Assembly (NCBI RefSeq): GCF_030445035.2
Contig: NC_080680.1
Span: forward strand, 98,275,157 to 98,339,156
Length of the DNA stretch: 64,000 bases
Source: Dasypus novemcinctus
Lineage: Eukaryota; Chordata; Mammalia; Cingulata; Dasypodidae
Direction of reading: 5' to 3'
The notes beneath the pieces are model-generated. The model did not search any database, was not told the DNA's origin, and worked only from the letters and a program-made list of their open reading frames with translations. Positions 9,501-22,923 of this stretch are shown here, piece after piece (the first letter of the stretch is position 1; each line of letters opens with the position of its first letter). A program made the translations under genes and the position numbers.

Positions 9501-12500
9501 TATGATAGGCGGAAGCTCTAGCACTGGAGCCACATCCACTTCCCTATATCACCTTATCTTGAGGTAAATCATGAGGATCTGACACTGGTGGGAAGGCTAT
9601 CACTAGAATTTATTGGGTGCTTACTGTGTACCAAAGATAGCCTAAGTGTTTTAGAAACATTATCTAATTGTAATCCTCCAACAGTTCAAAAGGAAATTGT
9701 CGTTATCCACCCATTTTACAGTAAGGATACTGGAGCTCAGAGCGGTAAAATCATGCGTAGTGCATAAGACTCAGAGACAGGTTTCAAATCTGAGCTATTT
9801 GATTTTCTAAACCATTTTCCCTTTTCTGGAGCTACCTCCAAAATGCACACAAAAAGTAGAACCTTATCTAATATCAGTATTTCACCAAAGGTAAAAGACA
9901 GTAAGCAAAGAAACCCCAGTGGAACCCAGTTTAAATCAAGATCTTTTGAATAAGCCCTCTCTGGAGTTCTGCTTCTGAAGGAAGCACTAGAATATAAAAA
10001 CCCAAACTCTACCCCTTTGCTGAAAGTTAGTTCCCAGGAAGGTAATTATTGCCAGAACTTGGGCAGGACTAGTTTTTCTTAAAGACAGTGCATTCACTTT
10101 GTAATGAAATAATGCAGGTGGATTGCAAAGAAATGTATCGTTATAATTAAAAGTCATGTCAACAGAATAAATCCCTTTGGGAGAATTTCTGAAAATAAGC
10201 AGACTCATGGGACTGATTTGTTTATTTCAGTTGTTACAGCTGATCAGATTAGGGAGAACTTTGTAACTTCTTCAATAATTAATCTCAGTTAAACCTCCAA
10301 TGGTCATAAATGAACTCAAACCTGAATGCCAAGCCTACATGAGCTGGCATTAGTGTATTTTTTTTCTGTGTGATTAATAGTTTCACAGAGCCTCTTGATG
10401 TCATACATTTTACTTTTTACTCTGTAAAAGAGTAAAAATCATTGATTGCCTAGTCATCTTTGAAGGAAAAATTATAAAAATGTTGATAAAGTAATAAAGA
10501 TGGAATTCAAAGTCAGTTTTTAAAAGCAGAATAGAAAAGCATTTTCCTGAATACCGTTGTAATCACAAAAATTTGAATTTGTGTCTGCCTAACATCCAGT
10601 ACATACCTGCATCATAATGTTTGTTACACAGTATTATAATTATCAATTGACTTATTTGTTCCCACCTTTATTAGACCATGGAACCTTTCGAAAGCAGAGA
10701 TTGTGTCCTTCCTTGCTGTAATAGCTTAGTGTCATGTACCAAGTAAGTTTTATAAAATGTTTGTTGAAAGAAAGAGGAAGCAGAAGAGGAAGATAAAGAT
10801 CCCTATGAGGAAAATCACATTGTTAAATGTTTGGCTTATGTTGATGGAACCATTTTCCTGTTTGCAGTTTATATAACTCAGAATGTTGGTTTCAGGGTGT
10901 GATCATGTTCCTCATTACTTGTTCTTAAAACAGACTATTTGTCTGAGTTTGTATTATCATTAAAGGAATTATAAAGTCAGTATATTGTACCTAATAACAA
11001 AAATTCCACACACACCCCCTTTTTTTTTCTTTAGAAGTACCAGGCTGGGAATTCAATCTGGGACCTTGTATGTGAGAAGCCGGCACTTGACCACTGAGCT
11101 ACCTCGGCTCCACCTTTATTTTTTAAAGCTTGGAAAGAGAAAAGTTAGACATCACAGTCAATAGGAAGAACTGCATGTCACTTCTCTATTATGTAGTGAC
11201 ATTAGAATGGAATTTAGGTTAAAAGATCTGGGTTCCAGTCGCAGCACCGTCACTTACTACCTGGGTGACTGTTTAGTTTCTTAGGCTGCTTAAGCAAATA
11301 CTATGAAATGGATCAGGATAAAGATTGGGAATTTATTTACTCATGGTTTGAAGCTGGGAAAATGTCTAAAACAAGGCAATGCTTTCTTTGTGAAAACTGG
11401 CATTCTGGAGCTGGCAGCCAGTAGTTGTTGGGCCTTAGCTAGTCACACGGCAAGGCACATGTGACTATTGCCTGGTCTCTCTCTTTTCTTCCAGGTTCTC
11501 TTGATGTTCAGCTTCTTATTTTCTGTGGCTTTCTCTCTCTCTGAATTTCATTCTCTTATAAAGGACTCCAGTAATAGGATTAAGAGCCATCATTATTGGG
11601 CTGGGCCACATCTTGCCGAAGTAATTTCAGCAAGAGGTTCCGACTTACAAAGTGTTCATTGTAATGGATTAGATTTAAGAACATGTTTTTTCTGGGGTAT
11701 ATACAGCTTCAAACCACCACAGTGACCTTGGGCAAGTCTCACTCTTAATAGTTCCTCATTTATATATTGGACACAATCTTACTTGTCTCTCAGGGTTTTG
11801 TGAGTATCAATGAGAAAAATTTATGTGAATGTACTTTTGAAACTTTAAAATGTAAATTAAGTTAAAATTTAATGGAAAAATGAAGAATAACAAAGTTAAC
11901 AATGATTAGGGCCTTTAAGCCAAAAGACCATATTTGAGGGTACTATTCAGAAAGTCTAGTAATTATACAGTACATTCAAATATAGGGGCAAAAGTTGTAT
12001 GAAAAATGTTTCAAGGAAGTTTAGAATTCTGATTGCCTCAAACGTGTCTTTTTTGTCCTCCAGAGTCCCTGAGCAGATTGTTAGGCTTAATATTTTCTCC
12101 ATGGTGTGTATAGGTCCCAGAAGGCAATTCACTTAATAAAACTTTATTCTTATAAACTTAGTATGTCAATAGTGATCTTAAAGTTGTAGTAATAACGGTT
12201 ACTATTTATTGAGCACTTCCTAAGTGTCAAGCACTTTATGCATTTTATCTCATTTACTCTTCTATAAATACTGCCCTTTTCTCCTATTTTATAGATGAGA
12301 GTGTTTAGTGGCAGAATTGGAATCCAACATCAAACCTCAAGCTTTTAACCATCGCATAACTATTTGGCCTAAGTTAAAGAATTGAAACCCTTATAATCTA
12401 GTTTCCCTATGCTGCCATGCCCCATTTTTAAAATAAAAGTGATGTTACCCACCATAGACATTTATGAGAAGAGCTTCTTTATAGATAATATTTAAAACGT

Positions 12501-15500
12501 CCAAGTTAAAGAACTAGGGAAAAAAACTGAAAAAGTGGGAGAATTCTGTTTTAATATATTTCTGGGCTAGTATAAATTTAATTTCCCTAATACCCATTAT
12601 AAATTGTTTTTTCCTTCACCCAATTTTTCTGAACATGGAATTTTTATCTTTCCAGACCCTAATCATGAGCCCATGTTCAGTCCATACTCTGCCTTCCTGA
12701 ATTCTCTAACTTCATAGTTGGAAAGGGTCTAATTAAAAAAGAAGGGAAGCAGATGTGGCTCAAGTGATTGGACTTCTGCCTACCATATGGGACGTCCCAG
12801 GTTTGATTTCCAGTGCCTCCTGGAGAAGGTGAGCTTGGTGTAGTGGGCAGGCACAGCGAGCTGGCGCAACAAGGTGATGCAACAAAAAAGACACAACAAA
12901 CCAGGTTGCTGAGGTGGCTCAGGTGATTGAGACCCTCTCTTCAACATGGGAGGTCCTGGGTTTGGCTCCCAGTGCCTCCTAAAGAGAAGAAAGACAGAGC
13001 ACATGGTGACCACAAACAATGAGGGGGGTGGGATAAATAAATAAGTAAAATCTTTAAAAAAAAAAAAAACATTTGAGGTAAAGCATATGACAACTGCTTT
13101 GGGGGCAAAGGATGATTTTGAACTGTATACTTGAATTATGTCAACTGGCATGTAGTTTCACTTTTGGCAAAGTCATCCAACTCATTCAACAACTACTTAT
13201 TTAACGAATATTTGTTGAGTACTTGTTATGTGCTAGGTATAAGCCATATTAACTCATATACTCTTATTTTTAGAAGGGTGAACAGACACAGAGAGGTTTA
13301 CAGTACTTGTTCAAGATCATACAGCTAGTTGTGCCAGAGCCAACTCTGAACCCCTACTGCTTTAACAAGACCAACCTGGTCACTGCCTCAAAAAATTTAC
13401 AATCTCGTGGATAAGGCAGACATTGAATAAGATAATTAAATAAATGGTAAATGTTGTTTAAAGAGGACAAAGTGTTATAGGAGCTTTGGAGAGAGGGACC
13501 TTCATAAGACAAGGGGTACAAAAATTCCTGATGATATTTTCACCTTTTTTTCCTCTCCTTTATGGCTAGAAACATTTGAATGGTGACAAATGAAGAGCTG
13601 TAGAAAATCTTCAAAATGCTTCGGAAATCAAATATTTGTGCTTATTTAATTTCCTTATTTTTAAGCTAAAGCAAAAGAGCTTCATTTCAACTTTTATTGA
13701 AAATGTTCTTAAAATGATTAGTTATTTTCTTTCCTTGATATCTGATAGTAAAAACATTTTAAGCTTTGTGGTTCACCTTATCAGCATCTGTTCTTTAGAG
13801 CTAGTAATTCACAGCTGTAGTTGGCTTATAACAGGAAGGGAAATTTACAGTCTCCAGTCATGGCTCTTAACTTGATACCATCTGGCCCGTAGCCACTCTA
13901 GCCCAAAGAATAATTTCTTCCCTAGAGGTTTAAGGATAAGGACATTTGTAGAACAAGGATGATAAACCGTGCCTAATTAAAATAATCATTTGAAAGAGGA
14001 TTTATAGTTTGCTTTGAAAGCTTCTGCCTAAATGAACTGCAAGTTAAGATCTCCAACTAAATGCCATCAGTTTTTCAACTATGTTTATTGATAATCCAAT
14101 ATGAAGTAAACTCTCCCACTCTCTAGCTCTTTTTTTTTGTAATCTTTAAAAAAAATACTTAGATTACATAAATGTTACATGAAAAATAAAGGGGATTCCC
14201 AAATGCCCCATTTCCTAGCCCTCTCATATTTTCACACATTAACAACATTCTTCATTAGTGTGGTACATTTGTTATAATTGATGAACATATTTTGAAGCAT
14301 TGCTGCTTAGTGTGAATTATAGTTTACATTGTGGTTTACACTCTCTCCCGCACATTTTTATAAGTTATTACAAGGTATATAATGACCTATATCTGTCATT
14401 GCAATATCATTCAGGACAATTCCCAAGTCCCGAAATGCCCCCAAATTATGCCTATTTTTCTCTCTTCCTTCCTTCAGAACTTCCAGTGGCCACTGTCTCC
14501 ACGTCAATGATAAAAGTTCTTCCATTGCTAGAATCACAATAAGTCTATAGTAGAATACCACCAGTAAGTCTTCTCTAGTCCATCGTTCATTCCCCAATCC
14601 TAAAGATTCTTGGATGGTGATGCCCACTCCACCTCTAATTGAGAGGGGACTTAGATCCCATGGGGCAGATGGATGGGACTATCTTGGTTGCAGTTGCAGA
14701 CTCTCTCTGTTCCTTAAGGTGGTCACTGTCCATCATCATCTACTTCTTAGTTGTCCTGGGTTAGTCTCATGAACTAAATAGTAGTTGTTGCAAATCTGTT
14801 GAGATTCAGGGCCTAACAGGTACATGGACAGGCCAAAGATTTAAGTCTCTTGAATATACACCTGTCAACTCTAGTACTAACTGTAGGTTCAAATAAAAGG
14901 GGCAGAAGAGCCATGTGTTGGGAAACTACAACTGAGTCCAACTCTGTTTCACTGGGAAGCATAAATTCCAGGATAAGGCCCACTGGTCGGGTGCCAAACT
15001 CCTGAGCTATCAGCCCTACCTATAGTGTCTGGATGTCTCCAGAGGCCTCAGGAGCCCTGCTGTTTGAGACAATATTTACTTTGGCAGGCAATGAGATCCT
15101 GTCGAGATGTGGATAAGTACAACCTCTGGAACGACCTCCCAACTCACTTGGAAGTCTCTTAGCCATATGAACTCATTTGTCTTTACCCTTTCCCCCTTTT
15201 GGTCAGGGTCTTTTTCCAGTTGCATTGCTAGTTGGTGCTTGGTAGTAATCCCTTGTTGTCAGGGAGGCTTACCCCCAGGAGTCATTTCCAGTGCTGGGGG
15301 GAAGGTAATGCATTTATATGCTGAGTTCGGCTTAGAGAGGCCACCTTTGAGCAACAAGGAGGCTCTCAGGAGGTAACTCTTAGGTACCCTCTCATACTGG
15401 GCTAAGTTTCTATTTCAAAAATAAAGGTTCCTAAGTACAGTCATCTATTAATGGCCCTGTCAGTTGTCCGTCTTCCTTCATTAGTCACTGTCCCTGTACT

Positions 15501-18500
15501 AAGGGGATTTTTCCTGTCCAGTTAGAGAATGTGGCAGAGTTCCCCAGGATGGGAATTCGGTATTCTCTTGGTTATTGTATGGATCTCCACCCACTGTGAC
15601 AATGCTCCATGGATACTTGAACACATTCATATGCCGTATAGGATGCCCCAGGTGAACCTCCTCCCATGCATCTCCCATCCTGACACCCCACACCAATGAT
15701 CCTCCCCTGCCACAGTTGTAACCCTTCTGTGATCCATACTGCTTAAACTAACAAAATAATCAGATACTCTAGCTCTTTTAAATCTTCCTTTTCCTTGTAG
15801 ACTACTGCTTTTTTCCATTTGTGTTTCTCTCCCACTTTGCTTCTTTCCCCCCTCATCTTTTTTGCTTTCCTTTTCTTCTTTGTGTCCTTCACTTCTTTGT
15901 CTTTCTCCTAAACACCAGTCATTTGAAAAATTCAGTTATAGTAAAATTTTGAAGAATTGAAGATGTATTTTTATTCACATATTTTTATATCTGCCCATTT
16001 CCCTGTTTTTGTCTTGAAATTTTTATGAAGTTTTGTAAGGCCTTGTTACAAAACAAGCAAAGGAAAAAGGAATCAGGAGGTTGGGAAATGTATCCTTATT
16101 TTAACATTAGCTGGAAGAAAGATCTAAAGTATTGTTTAGTTTATGGAAGTTCTCTTCAGATAGATGCATGATATAAAATATGAACAAAAATTGTAAGCCT
16201 GTGGACCAGATTTGGCCCACTGCCTTGTTTTGTATGGCTCACAAGCTAAAAACAGTTTTTACATTTTTAAATGATTTTTTAAAAATCACATGAAATTTTA
16301 AATCATTTAAATCACATGAAAATGATATAAAATTCAGATTTCATTATACATAAAGTTTTGCTGGAATATAAGACACACATTTTTAAGAATGTATTACCTA
16401 TGGCTACTTTCATACTACAGTGGAAGATTGAGTAGTTGCAACAGACTGTGTGGCCTACAAACCCTACAATATTTATTCTCTGGCCTTTATAGGAAAAGTG
16501 TGACAAATGCTGACATAGATTTTCTGATGTGCAATAATAGTAGCCAAAAAGAACACATATCCTGAAATTATATGCTTTTAGAAAGGAAATTCAAAAATTA
16601 CCAACACTTTTCGTTCTGACCTGCTATCACCTCTAAAAAGTGCTGTTAGAACTAAATAACATATGCTTTTTAATCTAAACTTCCAGCTGTCCTTTTTCTG
16701 CATTCAAACAATACTGGTCTTGGCAGTTTACAACATGATGAAGTGTTTCACCTGTGTTCTGTGAAAGGTGAAGGAAAAGATTGTCCTTAGGTATTTAAAT
16801 AAATTTTTAGCCCTTCCTTTTCTTTTTGAGTGCAGTAAAGCATATGATTCTGAATCAGGTTTTCATATATTGCATAAGACATGTTTCTGGCCTTTCTCTG
16901 AAGAGGAAATCCAGTTTCTTTTGAATAATTATGTCTCAGTGTCAGTGGAATTTTTATTCCACATGATTTCCAGGATTGCCAAGTTCAATAACCTTGAAGT
17001 AAATGAACTGGTAAGGGCTCAGTAATGACATATTGACAGTGCAATGAACTTTATACCTGTCTGATCCTGGAAATAAAATTTTACGGCTTTTTGGAATTTG
17101 ATTCAACAAAAATTACTGCTCAACGTCATTTTTATTTGTTTCCTGATTTTGTTTTGTTATTTTTTTCCCTCCAGATCTTTGCTTTATTACTTTGGGACTC
17201 CAGAAATAAAGTATAAGAGGAGCCAGCTTGTAGTGACATAATAGGCATTCAATAAATGGTTATTATTAATAATAGTAATAAAAGATACCTCCCAAAATAG
17301 GTAAATTTAAAAATTACATAATTTCATTTTCCAGCAAAATTTTAGTTTATTTCATCAATAAAGATGTGTGGAGACTTTGCTAAGAATATATTCACTGCAC
17401 TAAAGTTTATCATTGAGAAAATTGAACATAGCCTAAAAGTACATTATATGGAACAGGAGGCTGTTATACATCCATAAATAATGATGAAGAAGAACATTTA
17501 TTGACATGAAAAGACATTCACAATGTAGGAGAAAAGCAGCTTTTAAATCATTGTATATACACGATTATTTCATTTTGGAAAAAAAATAGCATAGAAAAGG
17601 TCTAAAGGACATATAATAAGGCAAAAAATAATCACCAGCCAGAGACAATTAAAGTACAGGTAATTTTTCTTTTTCTCTTTGTTGAGCTATATTTTGAAAT
17701 ATTTATAATATCAACGTTTTGCTTTTAAAACAAGAAAAAAAAAATTTAGGTTAGTTTCCTGAAGATAAACCCAATTTAAATGTCCAATACAAAAATTTAA
17801 TTGTATAGGTTTATATCCATTCTCAGAACTTGGCTTTGGTTAATTTAAAATGTAAGCAATTTTCAGGAAAGTTTGGTAGGAAAATTTTTTAAATGTTCTA
17901 AACCATGACAAAGTTGTATTTACAACTAGGTATCATGGGATCCCTAATCTTGAGGAGTTTTCCCAACCAGCAAAATATTAACCAGTTGTTTCTCAGGAAT
18001 ACCAGTTGCCTGTTACTGTATTTGTCATTACCTCATAAAACTGATAGGAAGGATTTGGTGCTCTAAGTAGTGATTGGGAAACTTGAAGACAATGTCATGA
18101 AACTGAGAGGCAGGGAGCCTTGGGTAAGTGGGAATTTCTTTTCTTCTTTTGCCTGTAGTTGACTAAGAGTTCACTGACAAGTCTAGTAGAACTTAAGCCT
18201 TACCTGTCTGAGGAATATGATTTATTCAATTTCTTGAGCTTCCCAGGTAGGGAAGAATTTCAAAAGTTTGGGATAGGATAGTTTGTTTTTAAAGGTATTA
18301 CAAGAACTTGAAAAGTTGTGCGGTTTCCCCAGTGTGCCATTTCCCTCTGATTATTCCTAGCCAAAATTTGATATATGGAAGACCAACCCCAGAATTTAGA
18401 AAATCTACTAAATTTCTTGTTTCTCTTGATTTTTAATCCCATATACTCATCTGGAGTTTTCCAAAACAATGTGACAAAGGGATGTGAGCATAAAAAAACT

Positions 18501-21500
18501 GGACCTGGGGGCTTAAACAGATACTACTTGTACACCATTGCTCATAGCAGCAGTATTCACAATAGCCAAAGGGTGGAAACGCCCAAGTGCCCATCAGCAG
18601 ATGAATGGATAACAAAATGTAGTATAAAAGGAATGAAGTTTTGATACATGCTGCAACACGGATGAACCTTGAGAACAGTATGCTAAAGGAAATAAACCAG
18701 ACACAAAAGAACAAATATTGTATGATTCCGCTTATACAAAATATCTATAAGAAGCAAATTAATAGAAACAGAAAGTAGATTAGAAGTTGCCAGAAGCTGG
18801 AGGGATGGGGAATTGGTGGTTATCACTTAGTAAAGAGTATGTTTTGGGTGATAAAGTTTTAGTAATGGAAGGTAGTGATGGTAGGACAACATTGTAAATA
18901 ATCATACCACTGAATTATACACTTGAAAATGGTTAAAATGGCAAATTTTATGTTATATATATCGTCACAATTTTAATAATCAGGCTGGACTCATGTATAT
19001 CTCATAAATGAACTCTTTGAAGACCTTTGAATGTCTTGGCTTACTCTAGCCGGAGGGAGACATGAAAAGATGGGCAAATTAAGGAGTTTAAAAGACTTTT
19101 ATCAAAAGGTATAAATGCTACCTATTTTCTCATTTTTTATCATGAAGATTTGAACATTTGAGATTACTGTTGCATAAAATAAAAGGATTACAGAAAACTA
19201 TCATCTATTATCTATTGAGCACTATCTCAATCCTGCAAGGCCAGTCTAATTATCTTTATTTTATAGATGAGGAAACTATGGTTCAAAGATCATAAAACTA
19301 AGAAATAGAAGAAATGAAATTCAACCCAGATACGTCCTATTCTCAAGGAAATTACAGTCTAATAAGGGAGACAAATGAACAAAAAAAGTATTAGATAATG
19401 AATAAGGAACATCCCTGATCTTAGCACATTTAGTTTAGTATGTTCAGAACACAGAGTAGTGTACTTTGCCTGGCATATGGGAGATTGGAAAATATTTCAT
19501 CAAGTACCAAATGCTGTCAGGTAAGTATTTGTGGCCAATCTTTGTCTTCTTTGGAATCCCCTTCACTCTGGAAACCTAGACCTAAGCCTGGAAGGAAACC
19601 TTGAGACTGTCTTTTCTGTAAGTAAGTACAGCTGGAACTAAGAGGGCTTCTTCTATAAGAATATCATATTTCTTTCTCAGAACTCTTACCATGCTTTCCC
19701 AGTTTAGGTGCTATCTTTTGAAAGTAATCCACACACCAGAACATCTTGTTATTATCAGTTGTGATAGTGGCAAGACCTGTAGAGCCTTCTCCCCAAGTAC
19801 CACTGTGGCCCTGGTTTGAATACTCTTTCAGTGAGTATGTCTGTACCGCAAAACCTACAACTTAGAAACCTCTAGGATTAATTTAGATAGGATTTTATTG
19901 AGGTATGCATGGGGACATTTATCTCATACTATAAAACACGAAGTCAAATATAACCGAGGTTCTCGCTGTGTTTCTGGTTTTTCATCCTGTGTTTTTTAGA
20001 CTGCTGGACCTGGATGCTAACATGTGTCTCTATTTCCTCCTGGGTTCCCTGCTGAATGTTTTATTTCTTCGCCTTCTATATATTCAAAGTCCTTTCTCAC
20101 TGCCATCTTTGTCCTTTCTTCTGAGCAGTAACACATGCCTGGTATACTTCTTCCCCTCTTGCCAGACTCCGTGCTGTTAATAAAACAGCTTCTGAAAATA
20201 CAGCAGAAGTCTTCCATATTTGATAAGAAAAATGATAGTGTCTCTACTCAGTCCTTTTGTCCTCTGGAGAAAGGAAAAATAAACCAAAAAGGAGGAAGAA
20301 ACTGGATTCAGAAAATAGGAAATATAACACAGGAAGTGAAGTGATTTCCCCAGGATGATAGTGAAAGGCAATCACAGAATAATAGCTGTATGTGCCAGAA
20401 GAGAGATCAGGTTCATATAGGAGTAGATTAAAAGGTTCTGAGAGAAACTTCTTTAGCAAGATGAAATTGATAGAACACCTGATCCTTTTGAGAGGCCATT
20501 TAGACAATTGATGAAGAGTGTGAAGTTGAATCAGTGAAGTACATTGAAATTTAAGCAAAGGGAAAAGATATTAACTCAAGAAAACAAAAAGTTGTACAGG
20601 AAAAGAAAACTAATGATAGTTGACTACACGGCTTAGCTTTGGATAGCATTTATTCATGATAATATAAAACTTAATATTGATCTAACAAAAATTATGATAT
20701 AATTATATTAGAAATGATAGGTTTATGCATATGGTGGGGTAGGGGGAGGAAAGAGAACTAAATCTTTTTCTGTAGTGGAAAGCCAATAGATAATGCCCAA
20801 AACTGAAAAATCAAGATACAATAAAACAAGCATATTATTTAGAAACATGGAGGTAAATACCAAAATCAACCAAAAGAGCAGTTGCCTTTAAGGAGAGGGA
20901 AATTGGAAAAAGTAAGCAGACCTCATTTTTTTGTAATGAATCTTGTGAAACTATTTGACTCTAATCTTTCAGCAAGTACAACTAAAAAAAGTAAAACTAA
21001 AATGAAAAAGCACAAATGCATAGCAACAAAGACCAAAAGACGTGAAAGAGCAGTAGCTAGAAGGGAGAAAAACAGATCACAAAATTTTATGCATAGTTCA
21101 GTTCCTCTTTTGGGTTTTTTGTTTTTTGTGTGTGTGAAAAAAAATTTTTTTACTATCTTTTTTTAAAAAGATACATAGATCACACAAAATGTTACACAAA
21201 AAAATATAAGAGGTTCCCATATACCCCATTCCCCACACCCCCCATTCCTCCCTCATCAACAACTTCTTTCATTAGTGTGGTACATTCATTGCATTTGATG
21301 AATACCTTTTAGAGCACTGCTACGTTGCATGGATTATAATTTACATATCCATTTCATTCAGTGGGTTATGGTAGGATATATAATGTCCTCCATCTGTTGC
21401 TGCAATATCATTCAGGACAACTCCAAGTCCCGAAAATGCCCCCATATCACACTCTTCTTCCCTCTCGCTGCTCTCAGCAACTCCCATGGCCACTGTCTCC

Positions 21501-22886
21501 ACATCAATGATGTAATTTCTTCCATTGCTAGAGTTAATAGTAATTCTATAGTAGAATACCAGTAAGTCCACTCTAATCCATGTTTTATTCCTCCATCCTG
21601 AGGATTCTGGGGTAGTGATGCCCACTTCACTTCCAAATTGAAAGGGGGCTTAGATCGCACATAATGGATGGGATTCTCCTGCTTGCAGTTGTAAACTTTC
21701 CCAATTCCTTGGTATGATGGTTGACCATCCTCACTTCCTTAGTAACTGACCTGGGTAAACCCATTGAACTGGAGAGTAGGTATTGCAACTCTGCTGAGGT
21801 GCTTTTTTTTGTTTTGTTTTGTTTTTGTTTAGGAGGTACCTGGGATTGAACCCCACTCATTGTACATGGGAAGCAGGCGCTCAACCACTGAGCTTTGTCT
21901 CCACAACCCCACCTTTTAAAAATATGTGTTCTATGTAATTACATGGGAAAAGTTTAGAAGAATATAACAAAATACTTATCTGTGGATGAAAAGTAATATT
22001 TCCCTCCTTTTTATATTTTTCTGAAATTTTTGCCATGGGCATGTATTACCTTTGTAATCATATGAAGGCTATTTCATATTATAGGAAAGGGATATACTTA
22101 GAAATGCCGGAGGAGAACTGTACTAAGATGTTCATTACAGCATTGTTCATAATAGTAAAAAAAATCAGAAACAACATAATCAGGAGATGTATAATAAATT
22201 ATGGTACATATAGCCAGTGAAATATTTTACAAATGTCATTTTTTTAAAAGTACCTCTAAAAGATTTTATACTTATGTATCATACCTGAATACATAAAGTA
22301 TGTTTTTACCTTTGCTTATGCGGTACCCTTGGCTTACAATGTCCTTTTCCTTCCTTTCCCTTCCTTTTCTTTCATGTTTACTTAATTAACCATTACATCC
22401 TTCAAGAAGCCCCTCTGACAACCACTATCACCACCCACCCACCCCACTCCAATCTCACTTCCATCCCAACCATGCAAGTTACCCCTATTCTGTGTTCTTC
22501 AGATATTCTGAACAGATACTCTGTGTCTGCACCTACCACTTAGTATTATAATTATTTGTTTGTATATCTTTCCCACTGAACTTTAACCTTCTTGGGAGCT
22601 GGGGTTGGATTTTATTCATTTTTATCATTTCAGTGCAAAGTACAAGGCATATGAATATTTGGTGCTTTATAAATATTTGCTAGATAAAGTAATGAGTAAC
22701 ATGGAAAAATACTTGTGTTACCACATTAAGTAGGTTAGGCAAAATAGTATTCCTACACTTCAGGATTATTATTAAGATTAGTTGTGAAAATGAGTGTAAA
22801 GTAGCTAATAACATAATGCCTAACACATAGGTGTTCATGGAAAGGACGAAGATGTTGATATGGTAATGACAATGATAACAGCTATA

Positions 22887-22923
<37 letters not shown>

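Noticed and set aside
14358-21625. Similar minus-strand ORFs (89 and 94 codons) in both copies of the 1.6-kb repeat as a conserved small gene
   Set aside because: The likeness follows from the shared repeat DNA. The copies carry indels relative to each other and no known domain.
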